The notes below the pieces were generated by a model, which was not told where the DNA came from, did not search any database, and saw nothing but the letters and a program-made list of their open reading frames with translations. Below, piece after piece: positions 54,695 to 64,000 of a stretch of DNA of 64,000 bases (the stretch's first letter is position 1; every line of letters begins with the position of its first letter). A program made the translations under genes and the position numbers. The stretch is from Sphingopyxis sp. (lineage in GTDB: Bacteria > Pseudomonadota > Alphaproteobacteria > Sphingomonadales > Sphingomonadaceae): the NCBI GenBank assembly GCA_016793775.1, contig JAEULK010000096.1:1-64000 (forward strand). Direction: 5' to 3'.

Positions 54695-55713
54695 TGTCCG
54701 ACACTCCAAACCCGCTCCCGATCGCGGTCACCCTTGGTGACCCGGCGGGGGTCGGACCCGAAGTCGCCGCGCGCGCCTGGGCGCTGCGCCGCGACCATGA
54801 TCTGCCGCCCTTTGTCGCGATCGGCGATATCGCGTCGATCGCGGCGGTATGGGACGGCCCGGTCGAGCGCGTCGGCGACATCGCCGCCGCGACGCGGCTT
54901 TTCGACGATGCGCTGCCCGTCTGGCATCTGGAGGACAGCGGCCCCGTCGTCCCCGGATCGCCGACCAAGGCTGGGGCGACATGCGCGCTCCACGCCCTCG
55001 AAACCGGCATCGGCCTGACGCGCGGCCAGGCGACCGCCGCGCTCGTCACCGGACCGGTGTCGAAGGCGCAGCTTTATGGCGTCGGCTATACCCACCCCGG
55101 GCAGACCGAATTCATCGCCGAGCGCTGCGGCGTCACCGCCACCAATGCGGTGATGATGCTCGCGGGGCCGCAACTGCGCGTCGTGCCGCTGACCGTCCAT
55201 GTGCCGCTTGCCCAAGTGCCCGAACGGCTGACCAGTGAGTTGATCGTCGCCAAGGGCCGCATCGTCGCGCGCGCGCTGAAGCGCGATTTCGGGATAGAGA
55301 CGCCGCTGCTGGCCCTCGCGGGACTCAACCCGCACGCCGGTGAGAGCGGCGAGATGGGCGACGAGGAACTCCGCATCATCCGCCCGGCGGTCGAGCAATT
55401 GCTCGCCGACGGCATCGCGGTCGAAGGCCCGCTCGCCGCCGACAGCCTGTTCGCGCCGCATGTCCGCACGCGCTATGACGCCTTGCTATGTTGCTATCAC
55501 GACCAGGCGCTGGCGCCGTTCAAGGCGCTGCATTTCGACGATGGGGTGAACCTCACGCTGGGGCTGCCGATCGTGCGCACCTCGGCCGACCATGGCACCG
55601 CGTTCAACATCGCGGGCACGGGGGTCGCCGATCCGGGTCCGACGATCGCCGCGATCCGCATGGCAGCCCAGCTCGCGGCGATGCGCGAGCGCAACTACGC
55701 CCCTGCCGCGTGA
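54694..55713 (+). CDS. pdxA: 4-hydroxythreonine-4-phosphate dehydrogenase
   Basis: Vitamin B6 pathway enzyme, 339 residues. ITLGDPAGVGPEV-type N-terminus (here VTLGDPAGVGPEVAARAWAL), metal-binding His in GYTHPGQTEFIAERC, LNPHAGESGEMGDEELRII, CYHDQALAPFKAL and RTSADHGTAFNIAGTG. Start ATG 54694 directly overlaps the surA stop; it ends in a 4-bp GTGA overlap with rsmA. Confidence 0.96.
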   Translation: MSDTPNPLPIAVTLGDPAGVGPEVAARAWALRRDHDLPPFVAIGDIASIAAVWDGPVERVGDIAAATRLFDDALPVWHLEDSGPVVPGSPTKAGATCALHALETGIGLTRGQATAALVTGPVSKAQLYGVGYTHPGQTEFIAERCGVTATNAVMMLAGPQLRVVPLTVHVPLAQVPERLTSELIVAKGRIVARALKRDFGIETPLLALAGLNPHAGESGEMGDEELRIIRPAVEQLLADGIAVEGPLAADSLFAPHVRTRYDALLCCYHDQALAPFKALHFDDGVNLTLGLPIVRTSADHGTAFNIAGTGVADPGPTIAAIRMAAQLAAMRERNYAPAA

Positions 55714-56537
55714 CCAATCCTGTCCTGCCGCCGCTTCGCGAGACCGTGCGCGCGCACGGGCTGCAGGCGAGCAAGGCGCTGGGGCAGAATTTCCTGTTCG
55801 ACGAGCAGTTGCTGGACCGGATCGCGGCGTTGGCCGGCGACCTCGATGGCGCGACCGTGTTCGAGGTGGGGCCGGGCCCCGGCGGACTGACGCGCGCCCT
55901 GCTCCGTGCCGGGGCGACGGTGATCGCGGTCGAACGCGACGACCGCTGCCTGCCGTTGCTCGGCGAACTCGGCGAAGCCTTTGGCGGACGGCTGACCGTC
56001 GTCCCCGACGATGCGATGGCGATCGACGCCGATGCCTTGGTCGGCGGGCCTTATCATATCGTCGCCAACCTGCCCTATAATGTCGGCACCGCGCTGTTCA
56101 CGCGCTGGCTGGAACCGGCGGCATGGCCGCCCGCCTGGCTGTCGCTGACCTTGATGTTCCAGCAGGAGGTCGCCGAGCGCATCGTCGCCAGGGTCGATAC
56201 TTCGGCTTACGGGCGGCTCGCTGTGCTGGCGCAGTGGCGATCGACCGCGAAGATCGCGATGAAGGTCCATCGCTCGGCCTTCACCCCGCCGCCCAAGGTG
56301 ATGTCGGCGATCGTCCATGTTACCCCGGCGGAACAGCCCGCGGGGGTGAATCCGCGGATTCTGTCGAAGCTCACCGAGCATGGTTTCGGCCAGCGGCGCA
56401 AGATGCTGCGGCAGAGCCTGAAGGGCATGCCGGGGGCGATCGACGCGCTGGAGGCCTGCGGGATCGAGGCAACGCGGCGCGCCGAAACGGTGCGCGTCGC
56501 GGAATGGGTCGAGCTGGCGCGGGAGCTGAGCCGCTAG
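55710..56537 (+). CDS. rsmA: 16S rRNA (adenine1518/1519-N6)-dimethyltransferase
   Basis: KsgA; dimethylates two adjacent adenines near the 3' end of 16S rRNA during small-subunit maturation. 275 residues. KALGQNFLFDEQLLDRIAAL, SAM-binding VFEVGPGPGGLTRALL, and the catalytic IVANLPYNVGTALF (NLPY) motif. Starts at GTG 55710, overlapping the pdxA stop by 4 bp. Converges with the TPR-protein gene. Confidence 0.96.
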   Translation: MTNPVLPPLRETVRAHGLQASKALGQNFLFDEQLLDRIAALAGDLDGATVFEVGPGPGGLTRALLRAGATVIAVERDDRCLPLLGELGEAFGGRLTVVPDDAMAIDADALVGGPYHIVANLPYNVGTALFTRWLEPAAWPPAWLSLTLMFQQEVAERIVARVDTSAYGRLAVLAQWRSTAKIAMKVHRSAFTPPPKVMSAIVHVTPAEQPAGVNPRILSKLTEHGFGQRRKMLRQSLKGMPGAIDALEACGIEATRRAETVRVAEWVELARELSR

Positions 56538-56538
56538 G

Positions 56539-57054
56539 TCAATTCTGGCTGGTGGTCACCACCGTCTTGGGGACCAAGGCTTCGGCAGCAACCACGCGCT
56601 TTTCCGCGCTCGCGCCGATCGTCTTTTCGAGCGCCGCGACCTGCGGGCATTTGTCGGCGCAGATCCGCTTCGCCTCGGCGAGCTTTTCACGAGCGAGTTC
56701 GAGTGCGCCCTTATCGGCGAGCGCTTCCCCCTGCCCGGTCAGCGCGACGATGTCGGTGGGTTCGAGCAGCAGTGCCTCGCGATAGAGGCCGATCGCCTTG
56801 CCCGGCAGGCCCTGCGCGCGCGCGACCTGCGCCAGCGCGATGATCGCGCTGCGGTTGCGCGGATCGGCGGCGAGCGCCGATTCATAAAAGTCGGTCGCCG
56901 CGACGAGGTTGCCCGTCCCCTGCGCCTTCACACCCTGTTCCTGCAGCGCGATCGAGACCGGCAATATGTCGTTGTCTGCGCGCTGCGCGTCGGAGGCCGT
57001 CGGCAGGCTGGCAAGGACAAGACCGGCACCAAGGGCCAGGAAACTGATGCGCAT
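56539..57054 (-). CDS. Exported TPR-repeat protein
   Basis: 171 residues with a signal peptide (MRISFLALGAGLVLASLPTA). Three TPR-like helical pairs are visible (GNLVAATDFYESALAADPRN, GLPGKAIGLYREALLLEPTD, KGALELAREKLAEAKRICAD), so it is likely a periplasmic protein-interaction module. Start ATG 57054 with GGAGA site. Unknown partner. Confidence 0.8.
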   Translation of the reverse strand: MRISFLALGAGLVLASLPTASDAQRADNDILPVSIALQEQGVKAQGTGNLVAATDFYESALAADPRNRSAIIALAQVARAQGLPGKAIGLYREALLLEPTDIVALTGQGEALADKGALELAREKLAEAKRICADKCPQVAALEKTIGASAEKRVVAAEALVPKTVVTTSQN

Positions 57055-57086
57055 CGCATTCTCCCATCGCTTCATCGCCGGCGACG

Positions 57087-58277
57087 CTAACATGGCGAAG
57101 TCAATCGGGCGAGGAAAAATCCGTCGCAGCGGTCATGCCCCGGGGTGAGCAGAAAACCGGCTCCCGCAGCGCGCCCGATACCGCCGGGCAGGATGTCGGT
57201 GTCGGCGGTCCAGCCGGGATGCCGGGTCAGAAACTCGTCCACCTGGGCGCGCCCCTCGCGTGCGATGATCGAGCACACCGCATAGAGCAACTTGCCGCCC
57301 GGCGCCACCAGATCGGCACCGAGGTCGATCAGCTTCGCCTGGTCGGCGACATGGCGGTCGAGCCGCGCGGGGGTCAGGCGCCAGCGCAGCTCGGGGCTGC
57401 GCCGCCAGGTGCCGCTGCCCGAGCAGGGGGCGTCGACGATGACGCGGTCGGCCTTGCCCATATGCGCCGCGAGCATCGTGGGTTCCTGCCCCGGGTTGAG
57501 CAACAGCGTCTCGATACGCGTCGCGCCGGCACGGTTGGCGCGCGGCGGCAGTTGCTGAATCCGGGCGCGGTTGGTGTCGCAGGCGAGGATGGCGGCTTCG
57601 TCATTGGTCGCCGAGGCGATGGCGAGGGTCTTGCCGCCGGCGCCGGCGCACAGGTCGACGACGGTCTGACCGGCCTCGGCGGCGAGCGCGACCGCCGCCA
57701 ACTGGCTTGCGGCGTCCTGCACTTCAAACTGTCCCTCGGTATAGGCCGAATGCTGGACCGCGGCGGTTTCGCCGGGCAAGCGCCAGCCGTCGGCGAGCCC
57801 GTCGATCGCTTCGCCGTCGGGAAAGATCGCGGCGAGTTCGTCGCGGCTCGAGCGCAGCCGGTTGGCGCGCAGGTCGAGCGGCGCGCGGGCGAGCATCGCG
57901 TCATGCTCGGCCTTGCCGACCAGCGGATCGAACAGCTTGAGCAGCGCCTTCGACGCCAGTCCGGTTTCGGCGCGCGGTTCGTCGGCGGCGATGACGGCGG
58001 CCCCGTAAGCGGCGCCGTCGAACAGCGCGGCGAGGCCGGGGTCGGCATCGGCGAGGACGAGCATCGCGGCGCGGCCCGACGGCGGCACCGAGCGGATGGC
58101 GCGGATCGCATCATAGACATGATTGCGGATCGCACGGCGGTCCTTCGACCCCGCATAACGCCGCGCGCGCATCGCATCGGCGAAGATCGCGTCGGCGGGC
58201 GGCCCGCCGTCGCGCGCGGCGATGGCGATGGCGTCGAGGATTTCGATGGCGGTCTGGACGCGGGCGGCGGGGGTCAT
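57087..58277 (-). CDS. RsmB/NOP-family RNA (cytosine-5) methyltransferase
   Basis: 396 residues. SAM-binding TVVDLCAGAGGKTLAIAS, catalytic VDAPCSGSGTWRRSPELRWR (motif IV Cys) and LLYAVCSIIAREG (second Cys, motif VI). An N-terminal NusB-like helical domain is plausible (about 1-90). RsmB (16S C967) is the best guess. Start ATG 58277. Separated from guaB by a palindromic repeat. Confidence 0.88.
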   Translation of the reverse strand: MTPAARVQTAIEILDAIAIAARDGGPPADAIFADAMRARRYAGSKDRRAIRNHVYDAIRAIRSVPPSGRAAMLVLADADPGLAALFDGAAYGAAVIAADEPRAETGLASKALLKLFDPLVGKAEHDAMLARAPLDLRANRLRSSRDELAAIFPDGEAIDGLADGWRLPGETAAVQHSAYTEGQFEVQDAASQLAAVALAAEAGQTVVDLCAGAGGKTLAIASATNDEAAILACDTNRARIQQLPPRANRAGATRIETLLLNPGQEPTMLAAHMGKADRVIVDAPCSGSGTWRRSPELRWRLTPARLDRHVADQAKLIDLGADLVAPGGKLLYAVCSIIAREGRAQVDEFLTRHPGWTADTDILPGGIGRAAGAGFLLTPGHDRCDGFFLARLTSPC

Positions 58278-58297
58278 GGGTTCAACCTTTCCTCCCC

Positions 58298-58379
58298 GTC
58301 ATCGCGAGGAGCGAAGCGACGAAGCGATCCAGCGCCGCGCAAGGCCGCCCCGGATTGCTTCGCTATGCTCGCAATGACA
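58298..58379. repeat. Imperfect 82-bp inverted repeat between guaB and the rRNA methyltransferase gene
   Basis: GTCATCGCGAG (58298-58308) pairs with CTCGCAATGAC (58369-58379), and the inner parts (GCGAAGCG...GCGATCC / GGATTGC..TTCGC) continue the pairing. I recall near-identical GTCATTGCGAG...CTCGCAATGAC palindromes scattered between genes in many alphaproteobacterial genomes, so it is probably a copy of a dispersed extragenic element. Possible roles: transcription end or mRNA stability. Confidence 0.75.
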
Positions 58380-58390
58380 GCCGGGCAAAT

Positions 58391-59968
<1,578 letters not shown>

Positions 59969-60034
59969 TTATTTCGCGCCTTTGGCCGGCGCCGCGAACC
60001 GCAGGGAGCAGCGGTCGCGGCACCGGCCGCGCCG

Positions 60035-60325
60035 TCAGCGCATCAGCATGGCGATGGGGATACCGACCGCCAGCAGGAAGATCAGCGTGAAGGCGAGATT
60101 CGCGCCAAAGCCCGGTGTGAGCGCACCGGCATGCGCGTCGCGGAAGACAGCGATATTGGCGGCCAGATCGGGATTGCCGGTCACGAGTCCGATGTCGAGA
60201 TGGCGTCCCGTTTTCAGGAAGGTCAGCGCCTCGCGTTCCTCGTCGGGCGAGACGGCGGGGTAGCGGCGAAAAATATCGGCCGCGCGCGCGGCCGGAGCGG
60301 AAAGCCCCTTTGTTTCGTTCGTCAT
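60035..60325 (-). CDS. Small tail-anchored hypothetical protein
   Basis: 96 residues: a charged N-terminal part (RAADIFRRYPAVSPDEEREA, LTFLKTGRHLDIGLVTGN) and a single C-terminal transmembrane helix (ANLAFTLIFLLAVGIPIAML). No family recognised. Start ATG 60325. Lies upstream of guaB on the same strand, so it may be co-transcribed with it. Confidence 0.65.
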   Translation of the reverse strand: MTNETKGLSAPAARAADIFRRYPAVSPDEEREALTFLKTGRHLDIGLVTGNPDLAANIAVFRDAHAGALTPGFGANLAFTLIFLLAVGIPIAMLMR

Positions 60326-60402
60326 AAGAGATCCAATCGTCCGGGTCCCCCGAAGCGGAGGACCGGTGAAAGCCGGGCCGCCCGGCGGGCGGCCGTCGAT
60401 GG

Positions 60403-60795
60403 TCAGACGATAGGGGCGGGCGGCGCGCGCGCCGCATAGGGGGCGGCCCGCGAACCCGGCGCGGCAAAGGCGGCCGCAAGACGATAGGTGGGCGCGACCG
60501 CCGACGGCGCGGCCAGCGCAATGGTCGCCGGTAGCACGACGGGATCGGGTCCGTCGGCGGGCCGATGATCGCGTCCGTCGAGCCGCGTCGCCGCCGTCAG
60601 CTTGATCGCGGCGGCGCGCACCGCGTGTCCCGGCACATCCTTCAGCGCGCGGGCGATCGTCCGCTCAGGGGGGCTGCCGATCGCCTCGACCGCCAGCGCC
60701 TCGCGCCCGGTCGCCAATACGCCGACCGACAGCACGGCCAGCCAGGCAAACCAGGCGCCGATGCGGCTGCGTCCGAAGGTGGCGATCAGGGCCAT
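60403..60795 (-). CDS. Alanine/proline-rich hypothetical protein
   Basis: 130 residues with an N-terminal hydrophobic helix (RIGAWFAWLAVLSVGVLATG), probably a signal peptide or membrane anchor, followed by low-complexity Ala/Pro-rich sequence ending in APPAPIV. Start ATG 60795. Composition gives little support beyond the open frame and hydrophobic start; could be spurious. Confidence 0.45.
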   Translation of the reverse strand: MALIATFGRSRIGAWFAWLAVLSVGVLATGREALAVEAIGSPPERTIARALKDVPGHAVRAAAIKLTAATRLDGRDHRPADGPDPVVLPATIALAAPSAVAPTYRLAAAFAAPGSRAAPYAARAPPAPIV

Positions 60796-60872
60796 GGGCG
60801 GTGTGGATAGGGCATGGTGGCTGAACGGGTCCCTAACCCGGCGAAGGCGGCGGGTAAAGCGGGGCAAACAGA

Positions 60873-60882
60873 TAGTATACTA
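60873..60882. promoter_or_regulatory. TAGTATACTA palindrome upstream of the acyl-CoA dehydrogenase gene
   Basis: A perfect 10-bp palindrome 61 bp before the gene start, standing out in GC-rich DNA. It contains TATACT, a good -10-like hexamer, and could be a promoter element or an operator for a TetR-type regulator. No clear -35 box was found. Confidence 0.3.
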
Positions 60883-60943
60883 ACTGAGGGTTGCAGAGTG
60901 CCGCCGTTCGGTGCATCGCCGCCGCGACGAACGGGATGAGCGA

Positions 60944-62536
60944 ATGAGCGATTTGAGGCAGGCGCTGGCCGCCGCGCAGGATTATCGGACCGCAGCGCAG
61001 GCCGCGCTCGCGGCACGGCTGGAGCAGACGCCGATCGACGCCGAGCAGCGCGCGGCGCATGGCTTCGCCTGGGTCGCCACCACCGTGGCGGCGCTTGACG
61101 CAACATTGGCGTGGTATGAGGCGGGCGAGCGGCCGCGCGTCGATGCCCTCGTGACCGGCCTCGCCTTCGCCGAAGGGATCGCGCAGCTCGTCGGCGGGCT
61201 GCCGATGGGACAGAATGAGATATTCCGTCCCGCGGATCTGGGGTTGGCGGCCGCCGCGGCGAAACTGGCAACGCATTGCGCGGCGCTGCTCGATGCCGGC
61301 CAGGCGGTAGCGCGCGCCGAGCTGACCGCGCTGCTTGCGAGTGGGCAATGGCCGAGCGAGACGCTGCACGATGCCGATCTCGACGCGATCCGCGACCAAT
61401 ATCGCCGCTTCACCGACGCAGAGATATTGCCGCACGCGCACGGCTGGCACCTCGCCAATGCGCTGATCCCCGATGCGACGGTCGCGGCCATGGCCGATCT
61501 CGGCACCTTCGGCGTGTGCATTCCCGAAGACCATGGCGGCCTCGGCCTCGGCAAGCTCGTCATGTGCATCGTCACCGAGGAATTGTCGCGCGGCTGGATC
61601 GGCACCGGATCGCTGGGCACAAGGTCCGAGATCGCGGGCGAGCTGATCGTGCTCGGCGGCACCGAGGCGCAGAAGGCCGAATGGCTGCCACGGATCGCGA
61701 GCGGCGAGATTTTGCCGACCGCGGTGTTCACCGAACCCGATGTCGGATCCGACCTCGGCTCGTTGCAGACGCGTGCGCGTCGCGGCGAAGGCGGCGACTG
61801 GGTGATCGACGGCGCCAAAAACTGGATCACCCATGCCGCGCGCTCGGACCTGATGACCTTGCTCGCGCGCACCCTGCCCGAAGCGAAGGGCTATGCCGGC
61901 CTCTCCATGCTGCTGGTGCCCAAGCCGCGCGGCAGCGAGGACGTCCCCTTCCCCGCCCATGGCATGAGCGGCAGCGAGATCGAGGTGCTGGGGTATCGCG
62001 GGATGCGCGAATATGCGCTGCAGTTCGACGGGCTGCGCGCGCCCGCCGATGCACTGCTCGGCGGCGAGGAGGGGCAAGGGTTCAAGCAATTGATGCGCAC
62101 CTTCGAGGGCGCGCGCATCCAGACCGCCGCGCGCGCCGTCGGGGTGGCGCGGCGCGCGCTCGAACTCGGGCTCGACTATGCGACGACGCGCAAGCAGTTC
62201 GGCAAGCCGATCGTCCATTTCCCGCGCGTGTCGGACAAAATCGCGATGAGCCTCGTCGATTTCGTTACCGCGCGCGAACTCTCCTACGCCGCCGCGCGCG
62301 CCAAGGACGGCGGCAAGCGCTGCGACATCGAGGCGGGCATGGCGAAGCTGCTCGGCGCGCGCGCGGCCTGGTCGAACGCCGACGCCAGCCTGCAGATCCA
62401 CGGCGGCAACGGCTATGCCATGGAATATGAGATCAGCCGCGTGCTGTGCGATGCGCGCATCCTCAACATCTTCGAGGGCGCGGCCGAAATCCAGGCGCAG
62501 GTGATCGCCCGCGGCCTCGTCGGGGGCCGCAACTGA
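60944..62536 (+). CDS. Acyl-CoA dehydrogenase with extended N-terminus
   Basis: 530 residues; flavoenzyme that oxidises acyl-CoA thioesters. An extra N-terminal helical region of about 140 residues precedes the usual ACAD domains: LGTFGVCIPEDHGGLGLGKL, FTEPDVGSDLGSLQTRARRG (FAD/substrate), and the C-terminal helical domain with RKQFGKPIVHFPRVSDKIAM and QIHGGNGYAMEYEISRVLCD. Catalytic base and substrate class cannot be read off with confidence. Start ATG 60944. Its stop overlaps the MFS gene start (TGATG). Confidence 0.92.
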   Translation: MSDLRQALAAAQDYRTAAQAALAARLEQTPIDAEQRAAHGFAWVATTVAALDATLAWYEAGERPRVDALVTGLAFAEGIAQLVGGLPMGQNEIFRPADLGLAAAAAKLATHCAALLDAGQAVARAELTALLASGQWPSETLHDADLDAIRDQYRRFTDAEILPHAHGWHLANALIPDATVAAMADLGTFGVCIPEDHGGLGLGKLVMCIVTEELSRGWIGTGSLGTRSEIAGELIVLGGTEAQKAEWLPRIASGEILPTAVFTEPDVGSDLGSLQTRARRGEGGDWVIDGAKNWITHAARSDLMTLLARTLPEAKGYAGLSMLLVPKPRGSEDVPFPAHGMSGSEIEVLGYRGMREYALQFDGLRAPADALLGGEEGQGFKQLMRTFEGARIQTAARAVGVARRALELGLDYATTRKQFGKPIVHFPRVSDKIAMSLVDFVTARELSYAAARAKDGGKRCDIEAGMAKLLGARAAWSNADASLQIHGGNGYAMEYEISRVLCDARILNIFEGAAEIQAQVIARGLVGGRN

Positions 62537-63783
62537 TGGCGGACGGCAGCGAGCCTCGGCCCGCCCCCGTCTCGCCGCTCGCGCCGTTTCAATTCCCCGC
62601 CTTTCGCGCGATCTGGATCGCCAATCTCGCCTCGAATATGGGGTCGATGATCCAGTCGGTCGGCGCCGCGTGGCTGATGACCGAGCTGACCCAGTCGCAT
62701 CTGCTGATCGCGCTGGTCAATGCGGGAGCGACGATCCCGATCCTGCTGCTCGGCGTGTTCGCGGGGGCGATCGCCGACAATTACGACCGGCGACGGGTGA
62801 TGCTGTGGTCGCAGGTCGCGATGCTCGCCGCGTCGGCGGCGCTGGCGGTCGTCACATGGGTCGGCGCGATCGGTCCCCTGTCGCTGCTGTTTTTCACGCT
62901 CGCGGTCGGTTGCGGCACCGCGGTCAATTCGCCCGCCTGGCAGGCGTCGGTGCGCCAGCAGGTCGGCCATGCCCATTTGCCGCAGGCGATCGCGCTCAAC
63001 AGCATCGCCTTCAACCTCGCGCGCAGCGTCGGCCCGGCGCTCGGCGGGCTGCTGATTTCGCTCACCGGACCGGCGCCGGCCTTCGCGCTCAACACGCTAA
63101 GCTATCTGGTGCTGATCGTCGTGCTGCTGCGCTGGAAGCCCGAGACCGAGCCGCCGAAGCGCAGCCCGATGCTCGCTGCGATCGCGACGGGCCTGCGCTT
63201 CTGCGCGCAGTCGGACCCGGTGCGCCGCGTGCTGATGCGCGGCTTTTCCTTTGGTTTCGGCGCGGCGGCGTTTCAGGCTTTGCTGCCCTCGCTCGTCCGC
63301 GACCAGTTGAAGGGCGGCGAACTCGATTACGGCCTTTGCCTCGGGGCCTTTGGGCTGGGATCGATCGTCTGCGCGCTGTGGGTAGGCGCGGCGCGGCGGC
63401 GCTGGGGCAGCGAGACGGTGGTCAGCGTCGCGACCTTGGCCTTTGCGGCGGCGCTGGTCCCGGTCGCGCTGACCGATCAGGTCGCGGCGGTGCTCGCCGC
63501 CGCCTTCCTCGCCGGCATGGCCTGGGTCGGCACGCTGACGTCGCTCAACGTCGCGATGCAGCTGCGCTCGCCCGACGCGATCCTCGGGCGCTGCCTGTCG
63601 ATCTATCAGGCGGTGACCTTTGGCGCGCTGGCGCTCGGCGCGTGGATTTTCGGGATGATCGCCGACCTGTGGACGCTGCCCGCGGCCGTGCTGGCCGGCG
63701 GCGGCTGGCTGGCGCTGTCGGTGCCGATCCTCCACGCCGTCGCCCCGATGCCGGGGCGCGACGAGGGGCGGATAGACACTTAA
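62536..63783 (+). CDS. MFS transporter (EntS/MFS_3-like)
   Basis: 415 residues, about 11-12 transmembrane helices. N-terminal FRAIWIANLASNMGSMIQSV and the loop motif GAIADNYDRRRVMLWSQ after helix 2 are typical of the MFS_3 group of exporters. Coupled to the acyl-CoA dehydrogenase gene by a TGATG overlap, so it may export or import a related metabolite; substrate unknown. Converges with the next gene (4-bp overlap of stops). Confidence 0.88.
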   Translation: MADGSEPRPAPVSPLAPFQFPAFRAIWIANLASNMGSMIQSVGAAWLMTELTQSHLLIALVNAGATIPILLLGVFAGAIADNYDRRRVMLWSQVAMLAASAALAVVTWVGAIGPLSLLFFTLAVGCGTAVNSPAWQASVRQQVGHAHLPQAIALNSIAFNLARSVGPALGGLLISLTGPAPAFALNTLSYLVLIVVLLRWKPETEPPKRSPMLAAIATGLRFCAQSDPVRRVLMRGFSFGFGAAAFQALLPSLVRDQLKGGELDYGLCLGAFGLGSIVCALWVGAARRRWGSETVVSVATLAFAAALVPVALTDQVAAVLAAAFLAGMAWVGTLTSLNVAMQLRSPDAILGRCLSIYQAVTFGALALGAWIFGMIADLWTLPAAVLAGGGWLALSVPILHAVAPMPGRDEGRIDT

Positions 63784-64000
63784 GCCTGCGCGTTTTTCCA
63801 GTCGCGCTTGATCTTCTTGGCGAGGCTCCATTTATGGACCTCGGTCGGGCCGTCATAGATGCGGAAGGCGCGGACTTCGCGGAACACCTGTTCGACGATC
63901 GTCTTGTCGGTGACCCCGGTGCCGCCCATCACCTGGACGCAGCGATCGGCGATGCGCATCAGCGCCTCCGACACCGCGACCTTGGCCATCGAGCTTTCGG
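63780..64000 (-). CDS. Acyl-CoA dehydrogenase, C-terminal end (5' part beyond the window)
   Basis: Only the last 73 or so residues are inside the window. ALMRIADRCVQVMGGTGVTD and VFREVRAFRIYDGPTEVHKW are the conserved end of the ACAD helical domain with the FAD-contacting EVHKW region. It extends to the right of base 64000. Its stop overlaps that of the MFS gene by 4 bp. Confidence 0.9.
   Translation of the reverse strand, partial: ESSMAKVAVSEALMRIADRCVQVMGGTGVTDKTIVEQVFREVRAFRIYDGPTEVHKWSLAKKIKRDWKNAQA

Overview
The window comes from the chromosome of a GC-rich alphaproteobacterium of the Sphingomonadales, most likely Sphingopyxis or a close relative. The evidence is the CckA/ChpT phosphorelay proteins, an alphaproteobacterial SOS box (GAAC-N7-GAAC) before recA, an RpoH-type sigma factor, and several gene orders that I recall as typical of sphingomonads (ppx-ppk1-hda-purM-purN, holC-pepA-lptD-surA-pdxA-rsmA). 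Genus assignment is inference from general knowledge; no search was run. Most of the window is conserved housekeeping sequence. The accessory signal is concentrated in two insertion sequences, one interrupted phage/toxin-like gene and several palindromic repeat elements.

Layout, 1-25 kb: 5' part of alaS; two small secreted-protein genes (one frameshifted), a glutathione transferase and a ureohydrolase; recA with its SOS box; a complete 2.06-kb IS1595-family element carrying two passenger genes and inserted just upstream of the recA SOS box; a single-domain response regulator and the CckA hybrid kinase; an M13 metallopeptidase; DUF2062, smpB, a small HNH-associated-domain gene and dapA; then slt, greB, two small envelope genes, the RNase P RNA gene and an amidase; and a compact cheA-cheW-cheY-cheB-cheR operon, with chpT upstream of it.

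Layout, 25-46 kb: a small membrane protein, an RluD-type pseudouridine synthase, rpoH, a cupredoxin, a subtilase with a small downstream partner that resembles a protease propeptide, mtgA, a J-domain protein, ppk2, a hydrolase, aspS, a second frameshifted small gene, rnd, ppx, ppk1, hda, a DUF2066 protein, purM and a purN gene fused to a YjbR-like domain. A 32-bp perfect inverted repeat lies between ppk1 and hda, and two copies of a 21-bp palindrome lie between purM and purN.

Layout, 46-64 kb: an IS5-family (IS427-like) element that splits a MuF-C-like gene, then ndk, holC, pepA, lptD, surA, pdxA, rsmA, a TPR protein, an RsmB-type methyltransferase, guaB, two small unknown genes, an acyl-CoA dehydrogenase coupled to an MFS transporter, and the 3' end of another acyl-CoA dehydrogenase.

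Functional themes are outer-membrane biogenesis (lptD, surA), peptidoglycan turnover (slt, amidase, mtgA), the cell-cycle phosphorelay (cckA, chpT, with a possible CtrA half-site before cheA), polyphosphate metabolism (ppk1, ppx, ppk2), and purine synthesis (purM, purN, guaB). I see no CRISPR array, no tRNA gene and no complete prophage. The least explained items are the IS1595 passenger genes, the subtilase/partner pair and the MuF-C-like gene.
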